DNA of 64,000 nt, from contig JAGFBZ010000861.1 of assembly GCA_018398805.1 (NCBI GenBank), positions 372,001-436,000 on the forward strand, in the 5' to 3' direction. Below the pieces are notes generated by a model. It was not told where the DNA came from. It made no database searches and saw only the letters and a program-made list of their open reading frames with translations. The position numbers and the translations under genes were made by a program. This document shows, piece by piece, positions 23,421 to 37,290 of this stretch (its first letter is position 1; every line of letters begins with the position of its first letter). The DNA is from Hirundichthys speculiger (taxonomy: Eukaryota; Chordata; Actinopteri; Beloniformes; Exocoetidae).

Positions 23421-26400
23421 GAATATGTAGCATTAACCCGATGGAATACAGACAAGCGAATGAAAAATCTCTCGCCTTTTTTTCTCCTGCTGGTGTCTTT
23501 TATCTTTATTGGAGTTGGTTCGCTCATATGAGTCTGTTCAGTTCTCCTCCTTCAGAGTCATTCCTGCTGTTTCAATGCACAACTTTATTTGTATCCTTTC
23601 ATCCTTTCGCACCCCGGCTTAATATAGGAACAGGGATTCCCCCCGCCCAAAAAAAAAATTACACTGCGAACAATCTAATCCGGTTATTTAGTCCTTCAAA
23701 CTTCAAATATCAAGCTATCTGCCAACGCTGGGATCAGACGTTATTAAAAATCTACAATCCAGACACACGTTTTCACAAACAGACAAATAAACTTCATGTA
23801 AATTTAGCTCCGGGGGTTTTAAATGAAGCTTAATCACGAGTATTTTTCCCCGCTTAACACTCATGCAGGATAACTCACTTTACCTCATTTTAACTTTCGC
23901 TTTTTATATATTTTATGATTCACAAATGATGCAAGAATCTGTGATAGACAAAGAGTTCACTTGTTGGAGGAAAAAAAAAAAAAGGCCAAACTGACTTGGA
24001 GCTGCAAACCCCCGTAACCATGAAGAGCTAAAGCTGAGCCACCTGTTAAAATATATAGAATGAATAAGTTGGATGAATGCTAACTTGGCAAGTGTATTGA
24101 TTTATATTAGAGTGGGTGGAATCACGGATGTGCGGGGCCTTGTTCATAAGGGACAATGAGCTGTTCATGACCGAGACAAGACATGGACTGTGCTGGACAA
24201 ATTATAGGCAGACCATGAAAGAGGGGAAGAAGAGGGAGGAAGAGGGAGACCAAGGGGCAGAATGGATTTCTGAAGTGATAGCACTAACTAGAAATGTATA
24301 TATGCAGTCCTTCAAACTGCTGTGTACATATTTAGACAAGAATGATGTCCATGATAATAACTCAAACGGATGACCTAGTTACAAAAAAGGTTGGAAAAAA
24401 ATGATTATTAAAAAGTTCCTCATAATTTCAGTTTCAGTTAATCTAATAGATGTTTTACCAGTCCATGTTTTTTTTTTTTCTTGGAGATGGGCAAAGAGCT
24501 AAACTTTTAGGTTGCTTAAAGCCCTGACTTTTATGAGTTCTATCCCACACTTCGGTGGCCAGCAGCAGCCTTCTCACATGCAGCTGCTGTTCGCAGTTTA
24601 TTTAATGAGACGATACACTCTTGATACTCAATCAGACAAGAAAAATCAGCGCGGCGCCAGCGTTTTCATTTTTTTCATCACGGTTTTTTTTCAGCGCATA
24701 ATGAACAGGATTGTGTTTAATGCCGGGACGACCCAGCAGAGAGAGAGCGTGAGAGGAGACTGATTTTTTTTCCCAGCATTCCCTTGTGCATGTGATTGGT
24801 GCAGGGAATAGGAACACAAGGAGGCTAATTTCATGTGCTAAGTTATAATTGCATTGTCGCCTCTGGCCAAATTTGTGTCCATTTCTTTTCAAAACCGTGC
24901 TTGTACTCGTCGGTGCATGCGTGTGTCTGGGCGGATGTTAAGTGTCCGTCCGTTCAAACGCAGCGCCGAGCGTGTGTGAGAACAACTTTATTATATGACT
25001 GATCAGATAACTCCAGATTTAAAATTGCTGCAGAAAATTGGGGGTGCTGCTTGCTCATCTCTGCTGGGAAGAGAGGAAATATTATTCTTTAGGGCCTTTG
25101 TCATCTGATGCAGTGACGCATTCGGCAGTGTGTTCTTCCCACTGTCTGTCAACAGCTTTACATCAAAAAATAACAAGTTTACTTTCACCAAAGGTTTGTG
25201 GAGGACGGGCCGTTAACTTTAGGTGCGGATCACTTTCTTTTAGAGCACGGAAACGATCATGACGGGGAGCTACAGTCCCCACACTCCCTTCTCGGCTTCG
25301 ACATAAATTCTCCAATGACATGTTAATCTCAGCCTAATCGTGTGGGAAACCTCGCCTTTAAAGTCGCCTTTCTCAAGAAAGAAATCAGCTTGTATGTGAA
25401 AAGATCAATGAGTCCATTCTATGTATGGCAGATCTGTGGAAGCAGGAGTGTCTGCCTCGTGATTTTGGGGGGGCTTCAGCCGTGCCAGAGGCCACAATAA
25501 GGCACAAATACATCCTGTGTCAACGCTCCCCTCTCTCTCGCTTGCAGGCACTCACACACAGAAAGATATACAAAACCAGTCACACACAGACCATCTCAAT
25601 CTCAGGCAGGACGGAAAGTACTTGGTTGCGTGAGTGTGACTCCGGTGATGTCAAGGACGGACATACGGAGCAACAGTTTTCATTCTTTTAATATCAATAC
25701 GAAGTAAATCTGACAGCAGCTAACGGCATTGAGAGTAATGACTTCTTTCTGATGCTACAAACCTGCTGGACATTGTTAATTTGTTGCTTTAACCTGCAAC
25801 TTCACAAGCTTTTAAACATGTTTATAAAAAGAAAGAAAAAAAAACTAAGCTGAGATATGAGGAAGTGCATTTGGCCTTGCAGCCAGCACGTAAAAAACTG
25901 TTTTCCTCCTCCTTTTTTTTTCAAAACCTCTAAATTAGCTCCTATCTGTCAAAACATTGTGATTTAGTTTCTCGTTCAGCAACAAGTTGCCCAGTTTTAA
26001 TATTGTGTGTGAGCGATTCTGGTGTCTTTAACGGCTTTTGGCTGTGGTTCAGCGGGTTGAGAGAGAGGCAAAGAAAGGCCTTCAGTGAGCAAAGCAATAA
26101 CATGTTCTTTAAAAGAGCAGATGGAAAGTTTCTGCACATCCTTCCCTCCCTTCCCTCTTCCCCGAGCCTATCTTAATGATATGTCTTCTCCAAATATACA
26201 ACTCCTTTCATGAGAATTTCCACCCTGCTCTCTGCTCTCTGCAGGGCTCTGAGCATGTGGATGCCAGGAGGGGAGTGTGTGTTTCTGCTTCGCTCTCTTG
26301 TGTGCATCTTATCAATCGGAGTTTGTGTGAGTGCGTGTTGCGTGTCCATCGCCGGCAAAGATGCTTTCTTTTGTTGCTGTGCTTGTTCTCATCTCAGTTC

Positions 26401-27187
26401 CTGAGCTTGCCAGGTATTACTGACAAGTCCAGCTGTCCGTGGTCATGCGTGGCCGTGTGTGTGCGCGCACAGATGTGTGTGTGTGTGTGTGGAACAGTGC
26501 TTTAGTAACATCCCCTCCCTGTCTGACCATCTTCCTCTTAGACCTCCTCAGACAAGAACAAGAGAGGAACAGATAGAAGAAGGGAAGAGAGGAAGAGGGA
26601 ACAAGGAGGGAAGGGAGGAGATATGAAAAATGGATATCTGGAGCCGCTGAGGTTTAACGTAGAGATAAGAGCATAAATATTCTGGGAGACCCCTTTTTGC
26701 TCCCTCTGCTCTGTGCCTAAGGCAAAAGAAAACAGTTGTAAAACCGTGTCAGTGTTAATAGTTACTGAGCAAATATGGCATTAATGCAACAAAAACCCAA
26801 AAATATACATTTTCTCAACAAATACAAAAGAATCAAAAACTAGGCTACCTTCAGCTTGATATGATGCTCAAATTAAAACATAATTAAGCCTCGCGTAGAG
26901 AAACTGAAAAATCCAAAAGTGGCCTGTAGCGGCCGAATCAAACGGATCTCAGGATGTCACTGCACTGCATTGATCCTGGCAAAGTGGGGGCCACTAAACG
27001 CTTGGTTGCAAGGCTTTGCTCCCGTCTCTCTTAGTGCAGACTTAGTCCAAACAACTCTTAATCTCATCTTCTGGAGCAACAAACTTTGAGGTGAAAAACA
27101 AAAGCTAACTCCTAAAGACAACAGAGCCCCGACTCTTCATTTACACTGAATAAAGTCTCACCTGAGTGTCTTGGCAGCGCTAAGGTC

Positions 27188-27210
27188 AAAAAAAAAAAAA
27201 AAAAAAAAAA
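27188..27210. repeat. Poly-A, 23 nt
   Basis: Uninterrupted A. No retroelement was recognised next to it. Confidence 0.9.
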
Positions 27211-28393
27211 GAGAAACAAGTCCCTCCTTTGTTGTTCCACTCCACAAGAGGAGGGCGATTCCGTAAATGTATTATCGTGCTGATAATCTAGCCTCCTCTG
27301 GAAAAAACACTGCCCTGCTGTCTCTTTCAAAGTCTTGATGTGTTGTAATTTAACTTTGGCTTGACATAAATATACCAGATTTGTCTGATGTCATGTCTGA
27401 GGCATGCATATGTGTTCTCCCCCTAGCTATTAGGTTTTAAAAACTTATCATTTGCATTAAGTTCTAAATCTATTTCAGAGACAGAGCACAAATTCCAGCG
27501 TCGTAGGAAAACGTACAGTATGTTTGACCAGATAACCAGCAGCATCGCAAGAAAGACTTAGGAACTGTAAGTGTTTTATGTACGCAGCATAAAACATTTT
27601 ACAAAGGTCAACAGAGGGATGCAACTTTCCTGGAGCCATAATAATATAATTTTATAGTTTTGTTTTCTTTCTTAAATGCATGACAGTTTCATGAAATGCA
27701 AAACATACAAAGCCCAGGGACATTGTAACTCTACCTCTCAGCCTTTATTGTGAAATTGCTACATTTTGTGCTTCGTACCGACATGAATCTGTGATTGGAG
27801 TTCAAGGAGAATGGGTGCAGAAGAGCAAAGTAAGTGCAGGTCATGTGTGTCGGGATGCGAAGCGTGTCAGGATGTGGGGTGTTCTCGGAGCAGATGAGTC
27901 GCGAGGGATATTTTCAAAGGTGCAGAGGGACTTCCCTGCTCTGAGAGCATTTGGTGGCTCATTCCACGACGGCGGAGTGAGATATTTCTATTTAAAGCCG
28001 TGCTTCCCAAGTCTCTGCGCATCCCATTAAAAAGGCTTGACACGCCACATTAGCTTTATAAAACTGCAGCCATGAAACAGGGCGGAGGGGGGAATGCGAG
28101 AGACGAAAATCATATGTTGCTACAGCCATGTGATGTCCCTCAAAAAAAAGAGGCCATGAAACTGCACAATCTGTGGATGAAAGACATGGGTCAGTGGTAT
28201 TTTGAGCTTGGCTGACTTTACCAGCAGATGGTTGGGGTTGGCCACAAGGCACAAAGATGCAAGGAAATGTAATGGCTTACAGTAAACAACTTTACTTTTG
28301 ATCACGACTCTGTTTTTAGTTCTATAAGCTACCTTTAGTTGGTTTTGTCAGAGCTGTCCCGATACTAGAAACCCAAAAGACCTTACACAGCAA

Positions 28394-28765
28394 TAGGGGT
28401 GAGTATTGGCAAGGACCTCGCAATACGATGTGTATCATGATACTTGGGTCACGGTGCGATATTATCACGATATATTGCGATATTCTACCCAGTTAATATC
28501 AAAAGTAAAAGAAGAGATGAAAAATCAAATTTCTATATGTGTTCATCAGATGATATTGATCATTCAGAGGACAAATTGAGTCAAAACTATTTGCTTCAAA
28601 ACAACCTATTTATTGTTTATTATTAGTGTTTTTGCACATTTAATAAATAAATAAAATGAAATAAATAGAATAAAATTTTCCTAAAAAATCGATATTAACC
28701 AATATTATATTGGGCGGCTGAAAATCGCGATATATTGCCAAATCGATTTTTTTTTCACAGCCATA
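28394..28765. mobile_element. Non-autonomous hAT-like DNA transposon (about 372 bp)
   Basis: The element starts TAGGGGTGAGTATTGGC and its other end, read on the opposite strand, begins TATGGCTGTG (7 of 10 terminal bases agree). Both sides carry CACAGCAA (28386-28393 and 28766-28773), an 8-bp target duplication as hAT transposons make. The identical flank is 10 bp long (TACACAGCAA), so the exact borders can shift by up to two bases. The inside has repeated CGATAT/ATATTGCGAT words typical of small fish hAT-derived elements and no transposase frame. Confidence 0.65.
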
Positions 28766-29789
28766 CACAGCAAGCAGGTGAAACACCGAAAACATGCTGA
28801 ACTGAATGGCCCCAACATGGCCGGATCTGTTTCTCTCGCTGTTCACAGGCCGAATCTCCGCGGAGAGCAAGCTGCCCATCAGGAACGCCTGACAGCTAAT
28901 CTGGGGGCCCTTTGGCTGTATCATACATGCACACATGCGAGCACATTGTTTACTGGAAGTGTAGCCGGCTCTTTCCAGACATGTATGAGATTACCTTAAA
29001 TATTTGGGAAGGCAAGCGCATTGTTATGCTAAGAGCAAATGTCCTGAACCTTGAGCATGAGCAGACTTTGAAACAAGCGTTCCAAACTATAAGCCTGTAG
29101 TACTTCAGACAACAAGCCTCCAATTTTCCAATTTTTCTGCTCATTCAGTGGAAGTTTCATACTTGTGTGTTCATGCTGCGCTGCGAGAGCAACGCCATTT
29201 CAAATTCCTTTCTGTGTAGGTGGCATCGACTGACATCCCTTTGACTTCATTAGGGAGCAGGGACCCAGCAACAAAGCTGGCTCTGGGAGAAAGGGGGGAT
29301 TAAAGACAAAAAAAAAAGAAAAGGGAGTGAACAAAACAACAACAGAAAAAAAAACAAAAAGCACCCCTAACCTAATTTCCTCTGATTCAGGCTGCTCCGA
29401 CGCAAAATAACAAAACAGCACAACAACAGATCTTTTGAGAGACTCAAAACGAACCAACTACAACATGAGAGTTTCAGACTGCCTTCTGAAAAATCTCTGC
29501 AAAATAAACGTCCCTCTCTAAGTGTTACAGGAAAAAAAAAAGGCAAGAAGAGCCTCTTTTACAGCGTTGGTCTATGGTAAACCAGCTCAGAGCATGCATG
29601 AATAATTCACCACTCTTCTTTTTAAGGGGAAACCTCGATATATGCACCAGAAATTGCGAACAAACCCCTTTTCAAACTGTTTTTGTCATCAAATCTCTCC
29701 ATCTCTTCTTGAGATAAAGAAAAGGGAGGAAAAACAGATGTTCTTGGGTTTTTTTTTTCATTCATTAATGAGCATTTCCCTTTGAAAAA

Positions 29790-30000
29790 AACAGCTTTTG
29801 TTGGTTTAGGGAAATCTCACAGAGTTCTTGCCTATGGGAACGAGATAAATCTAGTTAGCTGGTGTGGCAAAGGGTGAAAAGTATGTCATTATAGCTTGAG
29901 TACAAAGTGGATTAGACAATGATCTGTGTTACCAGCTATTCCACTATGATAATGGACGATTAGTATCATTCATTGCAGTCTCTAAGGGCACATAGAGTAA
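29790..30000. promoter_or_regulatory. Candidate conserved non-coding block, intron 8
   Basis: About 200 bp without simple repeats, containing GATAAATCTAGTTAGC and GGATTAGACAATGATC (a Meis/Pbx/Hox-like setting). Composition only. Confidence 0.25.
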
Positions 30001-30959
30001 CGTGGGGCAGCAGGCACCACTGTAGCTGCTGCTGCAGTGCTACCGGGTGTGAACAATGATCCGTGAGCCTCACACTTGGGTGGTTCTCCAACCTACGTGC
30101 ACCGAAGCTTTCAGCATGTATGCACATGACCAAGTTGCAGGTCTTAACAAAGTGCCATAAGATTTAAGGCAGAACCTAAAGGGTGAGGTTTGTTGATACT
30201 GAGGTAAAGCGTCTTGTATTGTGTGCTAAATGCGAGGCGTGTGCACTTCCTGGTTGCTTTCCCCTCACAGTGAAGGCATGCTTCATTAGTTCTCCCAATT
30301 CCAGCTCAGGGGAGGCTAAATTTATTAAGAGGGCCGGATGTTGCACAACACCTGCCGCTGAGCTTCCCTCTGTGTAATAAAGGGACGGGGGTGCAGCATG
30401 CTAGCTAGTGCTAGCGGTAAGTGCTGCTCTTTGGACTGAGGCTGATGAGCTGGGACTAATTCAAAGGGTGATTATGTAGTTTGCTGGACCACTAAACCTC
30501 TTTAAGCTCGTAATTACCGCCTATTTGAGCAAGGGGAGGCACTCCAAAGCAATCGGTACTTGCACCAAGCGGTGCAGAGAACAGCAGCCACAGCTGGAGG
30601 TGGGCTGCCTCGGGGCTGCCTGGGAATAAGGGGGTGTGTAAATGGAAGCAAGAAGAATCCACAAAGCCTCATCCCAGTCAGGTACCGCAAAATACTGAGC
30701 GAAAACAGTAGGATGCCCCTCAGAGGACCGGCAGGCTCCGAGCTACGGTGCTTGGAGCTAGCGTTTTAGCAGTGATCTCTGAGCTTAAAAGCAAATGTTC
30801 TCTCGTTATACACAGCTACGATATATGTAACTCATTACACGGGGCTGCGCAGACGCTAACGTGCACGCTCTTACAGGTGAGTTCGAAGCAGCAGAGAAAA
30901 AAATAACAGTGCAAACAGACATACTAATCACATAAACCCTTCAGACAGAATTGTCCCTT

Positions 30960-31262
30960 GCAGTAATTGCAGAGGGAGTTGGATATGTCGTTGTGGTGAG
31001 AGACTAAGGAGCTTTTTTTAGACTCATGTCCATGACATACAAGAGGGAATCAGACTCTCAGATTGCAACTCAACCATAAGGGAATCTATTTCATTTCACT
31101 TGACTTTCAAGGAAATTTGACTTTATGTAATGCCACTGAAATCTGATCTCTCAGAGGAAGCAATTTGGGGAGCAGAGAACATTCTAATAACCCTGTCGAT
31201 ATTATTATGCTATTATCATAATTACCCTTTTGCCCCCAACGTTTTAATTAGAAACTCACCGT
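30960..31262. promoter_or_regulatory. Candidate conserved non-coding block, intron 8
   Basis: Repeat-poor, AT-rich, with TATTATCATAATTACC and GTTTTAATTAGAAAC near its end. Offered by composition only. Confidence 0.25.
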
Positions 31263-32929
31263 TGGTCTCGGGGGGGTGGGGGTGAAAAGAATCGGAGTTG
31301 GGGGAATGCAGAAACTAGGTAAAGGTATTTCACAATTGCTCCCTTATGCTCCCTTTGAAGCAGCGAGTATAAGAAGAAGAAGGATGATGCAGTCGCTGTT
31401 ATTGAAAGATGAAGCTTTTACACTCTACCTCCCTCTGTCTTCCTCTGAGAACACCTACACTCCTTCCTCCCTGCATCCCTCTATTTCCCATTTTCCTCAC
31501 CCAGCTCCACCCCCCCCATCCCTCTGCTCTATTTCTAGTATTTTTCCTAACTGTCTTTTGGGCTGCCTCCCTTTTTCCTCACACTTTCTCTCACCTCCGT
31601 TTAACTCCTCTTTACAATTAGCACTGATGTTTTTTCGTCTCCTCTTTCTCCACAAGCCAAATGTTTCCCTCCGTCTGCCCCCTTTAGTTTATCTCCCTCT
31701 TTCCCTTCATCCTCTGCAGCAGAGGAGCTTCTCCATCAGTGCACAGCTTTTACAAATCAATGACTTAATCTGTCGTAACAAATAAGTGAGCAGCACCCTC
31801 AGCTCCGTTCACTTCCCCCCGTTACAGCTAACACCATAGAGAGTCTCTGAGAAGTGAAATGAGTAATTAGAGAAGAATGCTTAACAAATATGCAGTGTGA
31901 AATATACTTTGCTGTGAAAGTAATATATGTTGGAGGATACAAACAATTTCTGTGCTATAAGATGTTTTAGGAGGAAGAAAAAGAAGAACACGATAACGGG
32001 GGAATTAGAGAATAAGAGGTGTTGATTTCCAGCCACATCTCTTACAGTCCTCAGCTCTGTCCAGCTCCTCAGCCACAAATGTCTGCCTGCCTTCTCCACC
32101 TGCTTCACTAGTCATGATTTCCTTCACTCCACTGGACACCCGGCTATACAGTACACATCACAGAACATACAAACATGCTCACATGACCACGGTGAGTCTG
32201 TCCTGATCCAAAGGGCACCTTGGGTCAGCTGCTCGAGTGTAAACGCAGCACCAAACTACATCCGTAGCCTGCATTCAACTTTTCCCCACAATTCCTTCTG
32301 AGCTTCATGCCGTTTTGGCAGACAACTCCCATGCTAAGAAAGGATGACTGAAACGATAAGGATATCACTGGATTTCATCCATTAATCATAGCTCCCTTCG
32401 CAGTGCCTCTGAAACAGCACAAGTGCACCAATATAGCTGTGATATCATAGTTCAAGGCCATAAAAATGTAAGGCAACACAGCTGTACATTACAGCAGAAT
32501 TAAATGAGAGGGAGACGTGGAAGAAAGAGGGAGAGCGGGAGAGAGAAGTCACAGAGGCAGAAGGCATCCATTAAAGACAGGGACCCATATAGTCTTTCAC
32601 AGAGCACAGCCTCTTTTTTTCCCCCCTTTCTGTGGAGGCAGAGAAAAGAGGAAAGAGAAAGGGTTTACGCATGGGAGAGAATACAAGTGGAAGGAACTGA
32701 ATTGATAAATTAGTTCAGCCAACGTGCAAACTGATTACCACAACGGCAGAGCCGGAGCATCCATCGAGCACACGCATGGACTGAGACACACAGGCGCACG
32801 CACACACTCACTGTGCTCACAAAAGAGACATGAGGTTGACACTTACTAATAAAATCACAACTGCATATGCAATCACACACACACGTACACACTAAATGTA
32901 TCTAGGCCAAGCTGCTGCAGCTGCTGTAA

Positions 32930-33290
32930 GTAAAAGGTATTGAGCTGCTGACTCCAGCCAGAAAATATCCACCAATCCTCTGGATCGCCAAACACAGCCT
33001 AATGGATAATGGCTAACAGCTAGCGCTAATGTGATTTCACACTTAGCAGAGTTAATATATCACTGTTTGAACAAAATCATGCTACACACTCAGAGGGCAT
33101 GCTAATCTCCATTTCTCGATGGGCGGTAAACAAGTTTTCTGCCAGAGATTCATTTGAAGGTTTTCAAACAGTAGAAATTCAGTGAGGTCGTGTTTGTTCG
33201 CCATGACAACGAGAGGCTATCAGCGCTAATCTCTCGCTAAACTTTAGATAGAAGCATTTCATCACGTTAACCACAGACTCATGACAGCAT
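32930..33290. promoter_or_regulatory. Candidate conserved non-coding block, intron 8
   Basis: Repeat-poor, with CCTAATGGATAATGG, GCGCTAATGTGATTT, GTTAATATATCAC and a second GCGCTAATC. Clustered TAAT cores are typical of homeodomain-regulated enhancers; conservation not tested. Confidence 0.25.
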
Positions 33291-33606
33291 TTTCCGTGAT
33301 TCTACCATATATCAACTTGCCAGTCAGTCTCCAGTAAATTCCACAGCGATGGTGGGGAGCACACCCCACCCAGCCCACTGACGTCATTATTGCAGGCCGC
33401 TGTAAAAGTGCACGCGTGCGTACGTACGCGTGTGTAATGTATGTTTGAATCTGCGTCCCAGTGTGTGTCTGAGAGCCGAGAGTGAGGCCCTACTCTGGTT
33501 TTGCCGATCATTGTAAACTGATTAGTGGATACCAAACCAGGAGTGGTTTCACATATCTGAGTTACTGGGCCTGAAGCCACTCAGGGCACACAAACACACA
33601 CATATG

Positions 33607-33630
33607 ACACACACACACACACACACACAC
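33607..33630. repeat. (AC)12 microsatellite
   Basis: Perfect repeat in intron 8. Confidence 0.9.
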
Positions 33631-34839
33631 TGCTCGCATGCAGCTGATAATGAAAACTAGAACTAGTGTGAAACACAGCTTCGCCATAAAGCCATCAATC
33701 AATCCGACGTTCAACAATGAAACCACACACTGAACTGTTTCATAGTTTCCCAACTATGAAATTATATTTGAGTCGGAAGGGTGGAGGAGAACCAGAGGGT
33801 TGGCATCGGAGGCAGGGGGAGATGGTAGATACAATAATGAGATATAAACAAGAACATATTTACTTAAAAAAAAATCTGTAGACTTTTTTCCCCCCAGGTT
33901 TTTGTGTGTATAAGTGTGTGTGGAGTCTTAAGAGCCACTAGATCCCTTGATCTCCTCCAGCGCTACTGACCGACCTTGAGGGTCTGTAAAGTTCTCACGT
34001 TCTCAAGGAAACACACAAGCCCACCCCTCGACTGGAGCCAGATCAACACACGCACACACACACGTGCTCGCTGTTGGTCCAGATCTGTGGCAGACGTTTT
34101 GGAAAAGTTCAAAGGTGACATGAATTAAAAGTTAACTGCCCTAGAGGGCTTTTAAACTGTAGGGTAAAACGATACAAGAAGTAGAGAGGAGAACATGGGA
34201 TAAAAGGGTAAAGTTAAGCGTTGTCAGAAATGTAAAGAGACCTTATAAAAGACGCGGACTTCTTTCTACGTAAAGATGTATCATATTCCTCAGCCTGCTG
34301 GGGGAACGAGAATAATGGAAATATATTCTCCTGTGTCCTCACATGACAATACATGTGGGAATAGAGATCACACCGATGTTAAGGTGCCTGATGGGACTTC
34401 TTCCCTTTCATCGCTGGTTAATGCACCAACCGGCATTTTCCCTCTTCCTTTCTGTGACACATTAAAATGCTAAGCGTGGTACATTAATTACTTCCGTGTA
34501 CTGTAGGACCAATATTAACACTTGGATGTGAAATGAACACAATTTTTTTTTTTTTTTAATTCAAAGTCCAGCATCAGATTCCTGGAACCCACTGGAAACA
34601 CAAACATATGAAAAAAATCCATGTCAGGGTAAATAACGCCGCTATCTCAGAACCGGGGGTGCTAGCGTGCACCATGTGTGAGTTGTTCTATCGTCTACTG
34701 TATCACTCCATCCATCTGCTCATCTACTCAACCATCCATCATTCCGTCCATCAATCACGACACAGATGGCCTTTCAGGGGTCTGTGTCAGAACCGATGCC
34801 CCCTCTCTGCCCCAGTCATTCCATCACCCCGACCCTTCC

Positions 34840-35060
34840 CCCCACACCCCCACACCCCCGCACCCCGGCACCCCACGTGCTTTTACGCGCTCATTCCTCC
34901 GTCAGATCGGACGGCACGATCTCCCGCTCCCGGGGCCCGCTATCTGCCCGGCCAACCGGCTCGGGTCATCGGCCCATCGGGTTTTGATTCCCGGACTGAA
35001 AGAAACTTGTGTCCGCTCCTCATGAAACAGTCGCAGAGAGTATGAGACGACGTCTGTTTG
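34840..35060. promoter_or_regulatory. Intronic CpG-rich block
   Basis: About 20 CpG dinucleotides fall within roughly 180 bp, far more than in the AT-rich surroundings of intron 8. Such a CpG island inside an intron can mark an alternative or antisense promoter or an orphan island. The open frames across it show no recognised domain. Confidence 0.35.
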
Positions 35061-35599
35061 TCTGCGAGGGTCACTCCACAAAGAGAAGCCCCCCAAACAG
35101 AGCTGTCTGCCTCGGGTCCCTGGGGCCTGTCAAGAGGGATAATTGATGATGTTTTCATTACAAGGTGTGGGGTAACGTGGGGGCTGGGGCGCGCTGTGTG
35201 CGCGGTGGGGATGGGCAGGTTGACTCAGCTGCCGCCTCTTTGACTCGAACCTCTGCTGTGATTGGTACGGACCAGTCATTGCTTCCAAATGCCCTCGCGC
35301 AAACACGCGCACACACTTTTTTTTTTTCCTCACACGGTCACGTATTAAAGGCGACCGCATGCACGCATTTACACAAACACTGGCCCTCAAAGACAGATGC
35401 GCACAAACACACCCCAGAGCCAATTCCATTCCCGGAGATAAAGCGACTGAAACCGAATATAAATGCTGAGAATAATTCTAAGTTGTTCTCTTGTTTTCTC
35501 CTGCCGCTCTGTCTCGTCACAGTGTCATGCCAGGCCTTTGGCAGATCTGTCCGTCTGTCTGTCGTCTCATAGGACCTCTTTGAAATCTTCATGCACTGG

Positions 35600-36235
35600 C
35601 GCCAAAGGTTCTGACTGCCACTTAGATTGAATTAAGACCTAATCTGAGACACCAGTACACATATTACTTTACAGTATCAAGACAGACATCATGCCTTTAT
35701 TGTCGTTTATGAACAAATGAATGAAAACACATAAATAGTCAGCTGATGCCCTCCTTTTAAGTTGGCTTCATGCTATCTGTTCAAAGCGGCTCACAAGGCG
35801 TCCTGCCAGCCTGGACGGACAATTGACATCATCTTTCATGAGAAACTTAATTTGTGCGGCGGATGGGTAAGACAAACAAGTCTAACAACAATCACAGGAC
35901 AACCGTGTAATAAAAACGGGAAACATATTTGTAATGTCCCCATGTTCTGGATTGAATTCAAGCATTGTGCTTTTTTTTTTTTTTTTTACAGACTCCCTCT
36001 CTCCTCCCCGGGGCCGCCTTATTGCTACAGCCGAGTAATAAAGATGAAAGTGACCAGAAGTAACCTTGTGATCCAAGTATGAAGACAGAACCAGGAGGGT
36101 AACGCTCCTACAGGAGCGGGTTGCCATGGTGGGCCAGGCTTTCCGTGGGTGACCGCGGCGCTGACATCTCCAGGCTCCAGCAATAAACAGCTGAAGAATA
36201 ATGGTGTCTGAGGCAATTGTGAACTCTGACCTCAA
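35600..36235. promoter_or_regulatory. Candidate conserved non-coding block, intron 8
   Basis: Repeat-poor except for a poly-T at about 35972-35988. It contains ACAATTGACATCATC, GAATTAAGACCTAATC and a small perfect hairpin (CGCTCCT-AC-AGGAGCG, near 36102-36117). Composition-based candidate only. Confidence 0.25.
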
Positions 36236-36689
36236 AGGTTTTTTTTTCCCCTCCGTTCTATTATTTAGTCAGGGATTTGGGTTTTCGGTTTGTGTTCTCC
36301 TAATCGAGAGGTTTAGGAGCTGCTAAGTCCAGTCAGGCAGCTTCAGTTTACAGCCTGCTGCTGAAAGGGTCTGCTGAGTTTTCATATTGGTTATGAACGA
36401 GAAGATACTGGTACTTCCTCTTTCCCTTCATTCGAAGGAAGTATAAGGCTTTATCCATCCATCCATCCATCACCCCCCCCCTTCTCCTTCCCTGCACCCC
36501 GAGCCTCGATTCCTCCACCACGCAGGGCCCACAACAGCAAGGCTCCTGGCCTCCTCTGCCAGTGCAGAAATGAATTATATCACTTTTCACACCTGTTTCT
36601 GCTCAAACCCCCACTTCACACTGCTGTGTTGAGGGGGAGAGAAAAAAAAAAAGAAATTCCAGGGGGGGTGGGTACAGCAATCCCCTAGT

Positions 36690-37290
36690 TCAGCTACATA
36701 TGCGTACGCAAGCGGCTAAATTATACTCTAATTGTATTAAGGGAGGATTATGCCTTCCAGTTGGGTTTTTTTTTATACTCTTCCTCTCGCTCTCTCTCTC
36801 TCTCTGCATTTTACAAATTTTAAGGCAGGAAAGGAGGAGGCGGTGGGGGGAAAGCAGCTCATTGAGGGTTTGCGGGTTGGCTTCTTTTATGAGCTGCGAT
36901 CACGGCTGCCCCTCGTTACACTGCATCTGTGTACAAATAGGAGGGGAAGAGAGCCAGAATGAGAGCGTGTTAGTGATAATGTGTATGAGAGTGTGTGTCC
37001 CAGGCTGTGAATATAGCAGTGCTAATGCTTCAAATGCCAAACCCACTGCCCTTCCCTTCTGCGCACACATCCACACCAGTCTAGCGAGGCAGCAGTCTAA
37101 ATGGGAGTACTGGTGGTGTACGTAGCAGGGAGGCAGGGGTGAATTCCATCTAATTACTCTATCACATAATTTCACAAATTGCCTTTTCATAGGGGAGTGG
37201 AGAGCAGAGTACTGGCGCATTGGGAATTTGAGGCCTGAGCTTTCATTTACTACTCATTTCTTGTTAAATTAAACAAGAAAATACCATTTG
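36690..37290. promoter_or_regulatory. Candidate conserved non-coding block, intron 8
   Basis: Apart from a short (CT)n run it holds AT-rich words such as CTAATTACTC, GTGCTAATGC and TTAAATTAAAC. Offered as an enhancer candidate by composition only. Confidence 0.25.

Noticed and set aside
34608..35243. Several open frames across the CpG-rich block
   Set aside because: GC-rich sequence has few stop codons; the peptides are Pro/Arg-rich without any domain.
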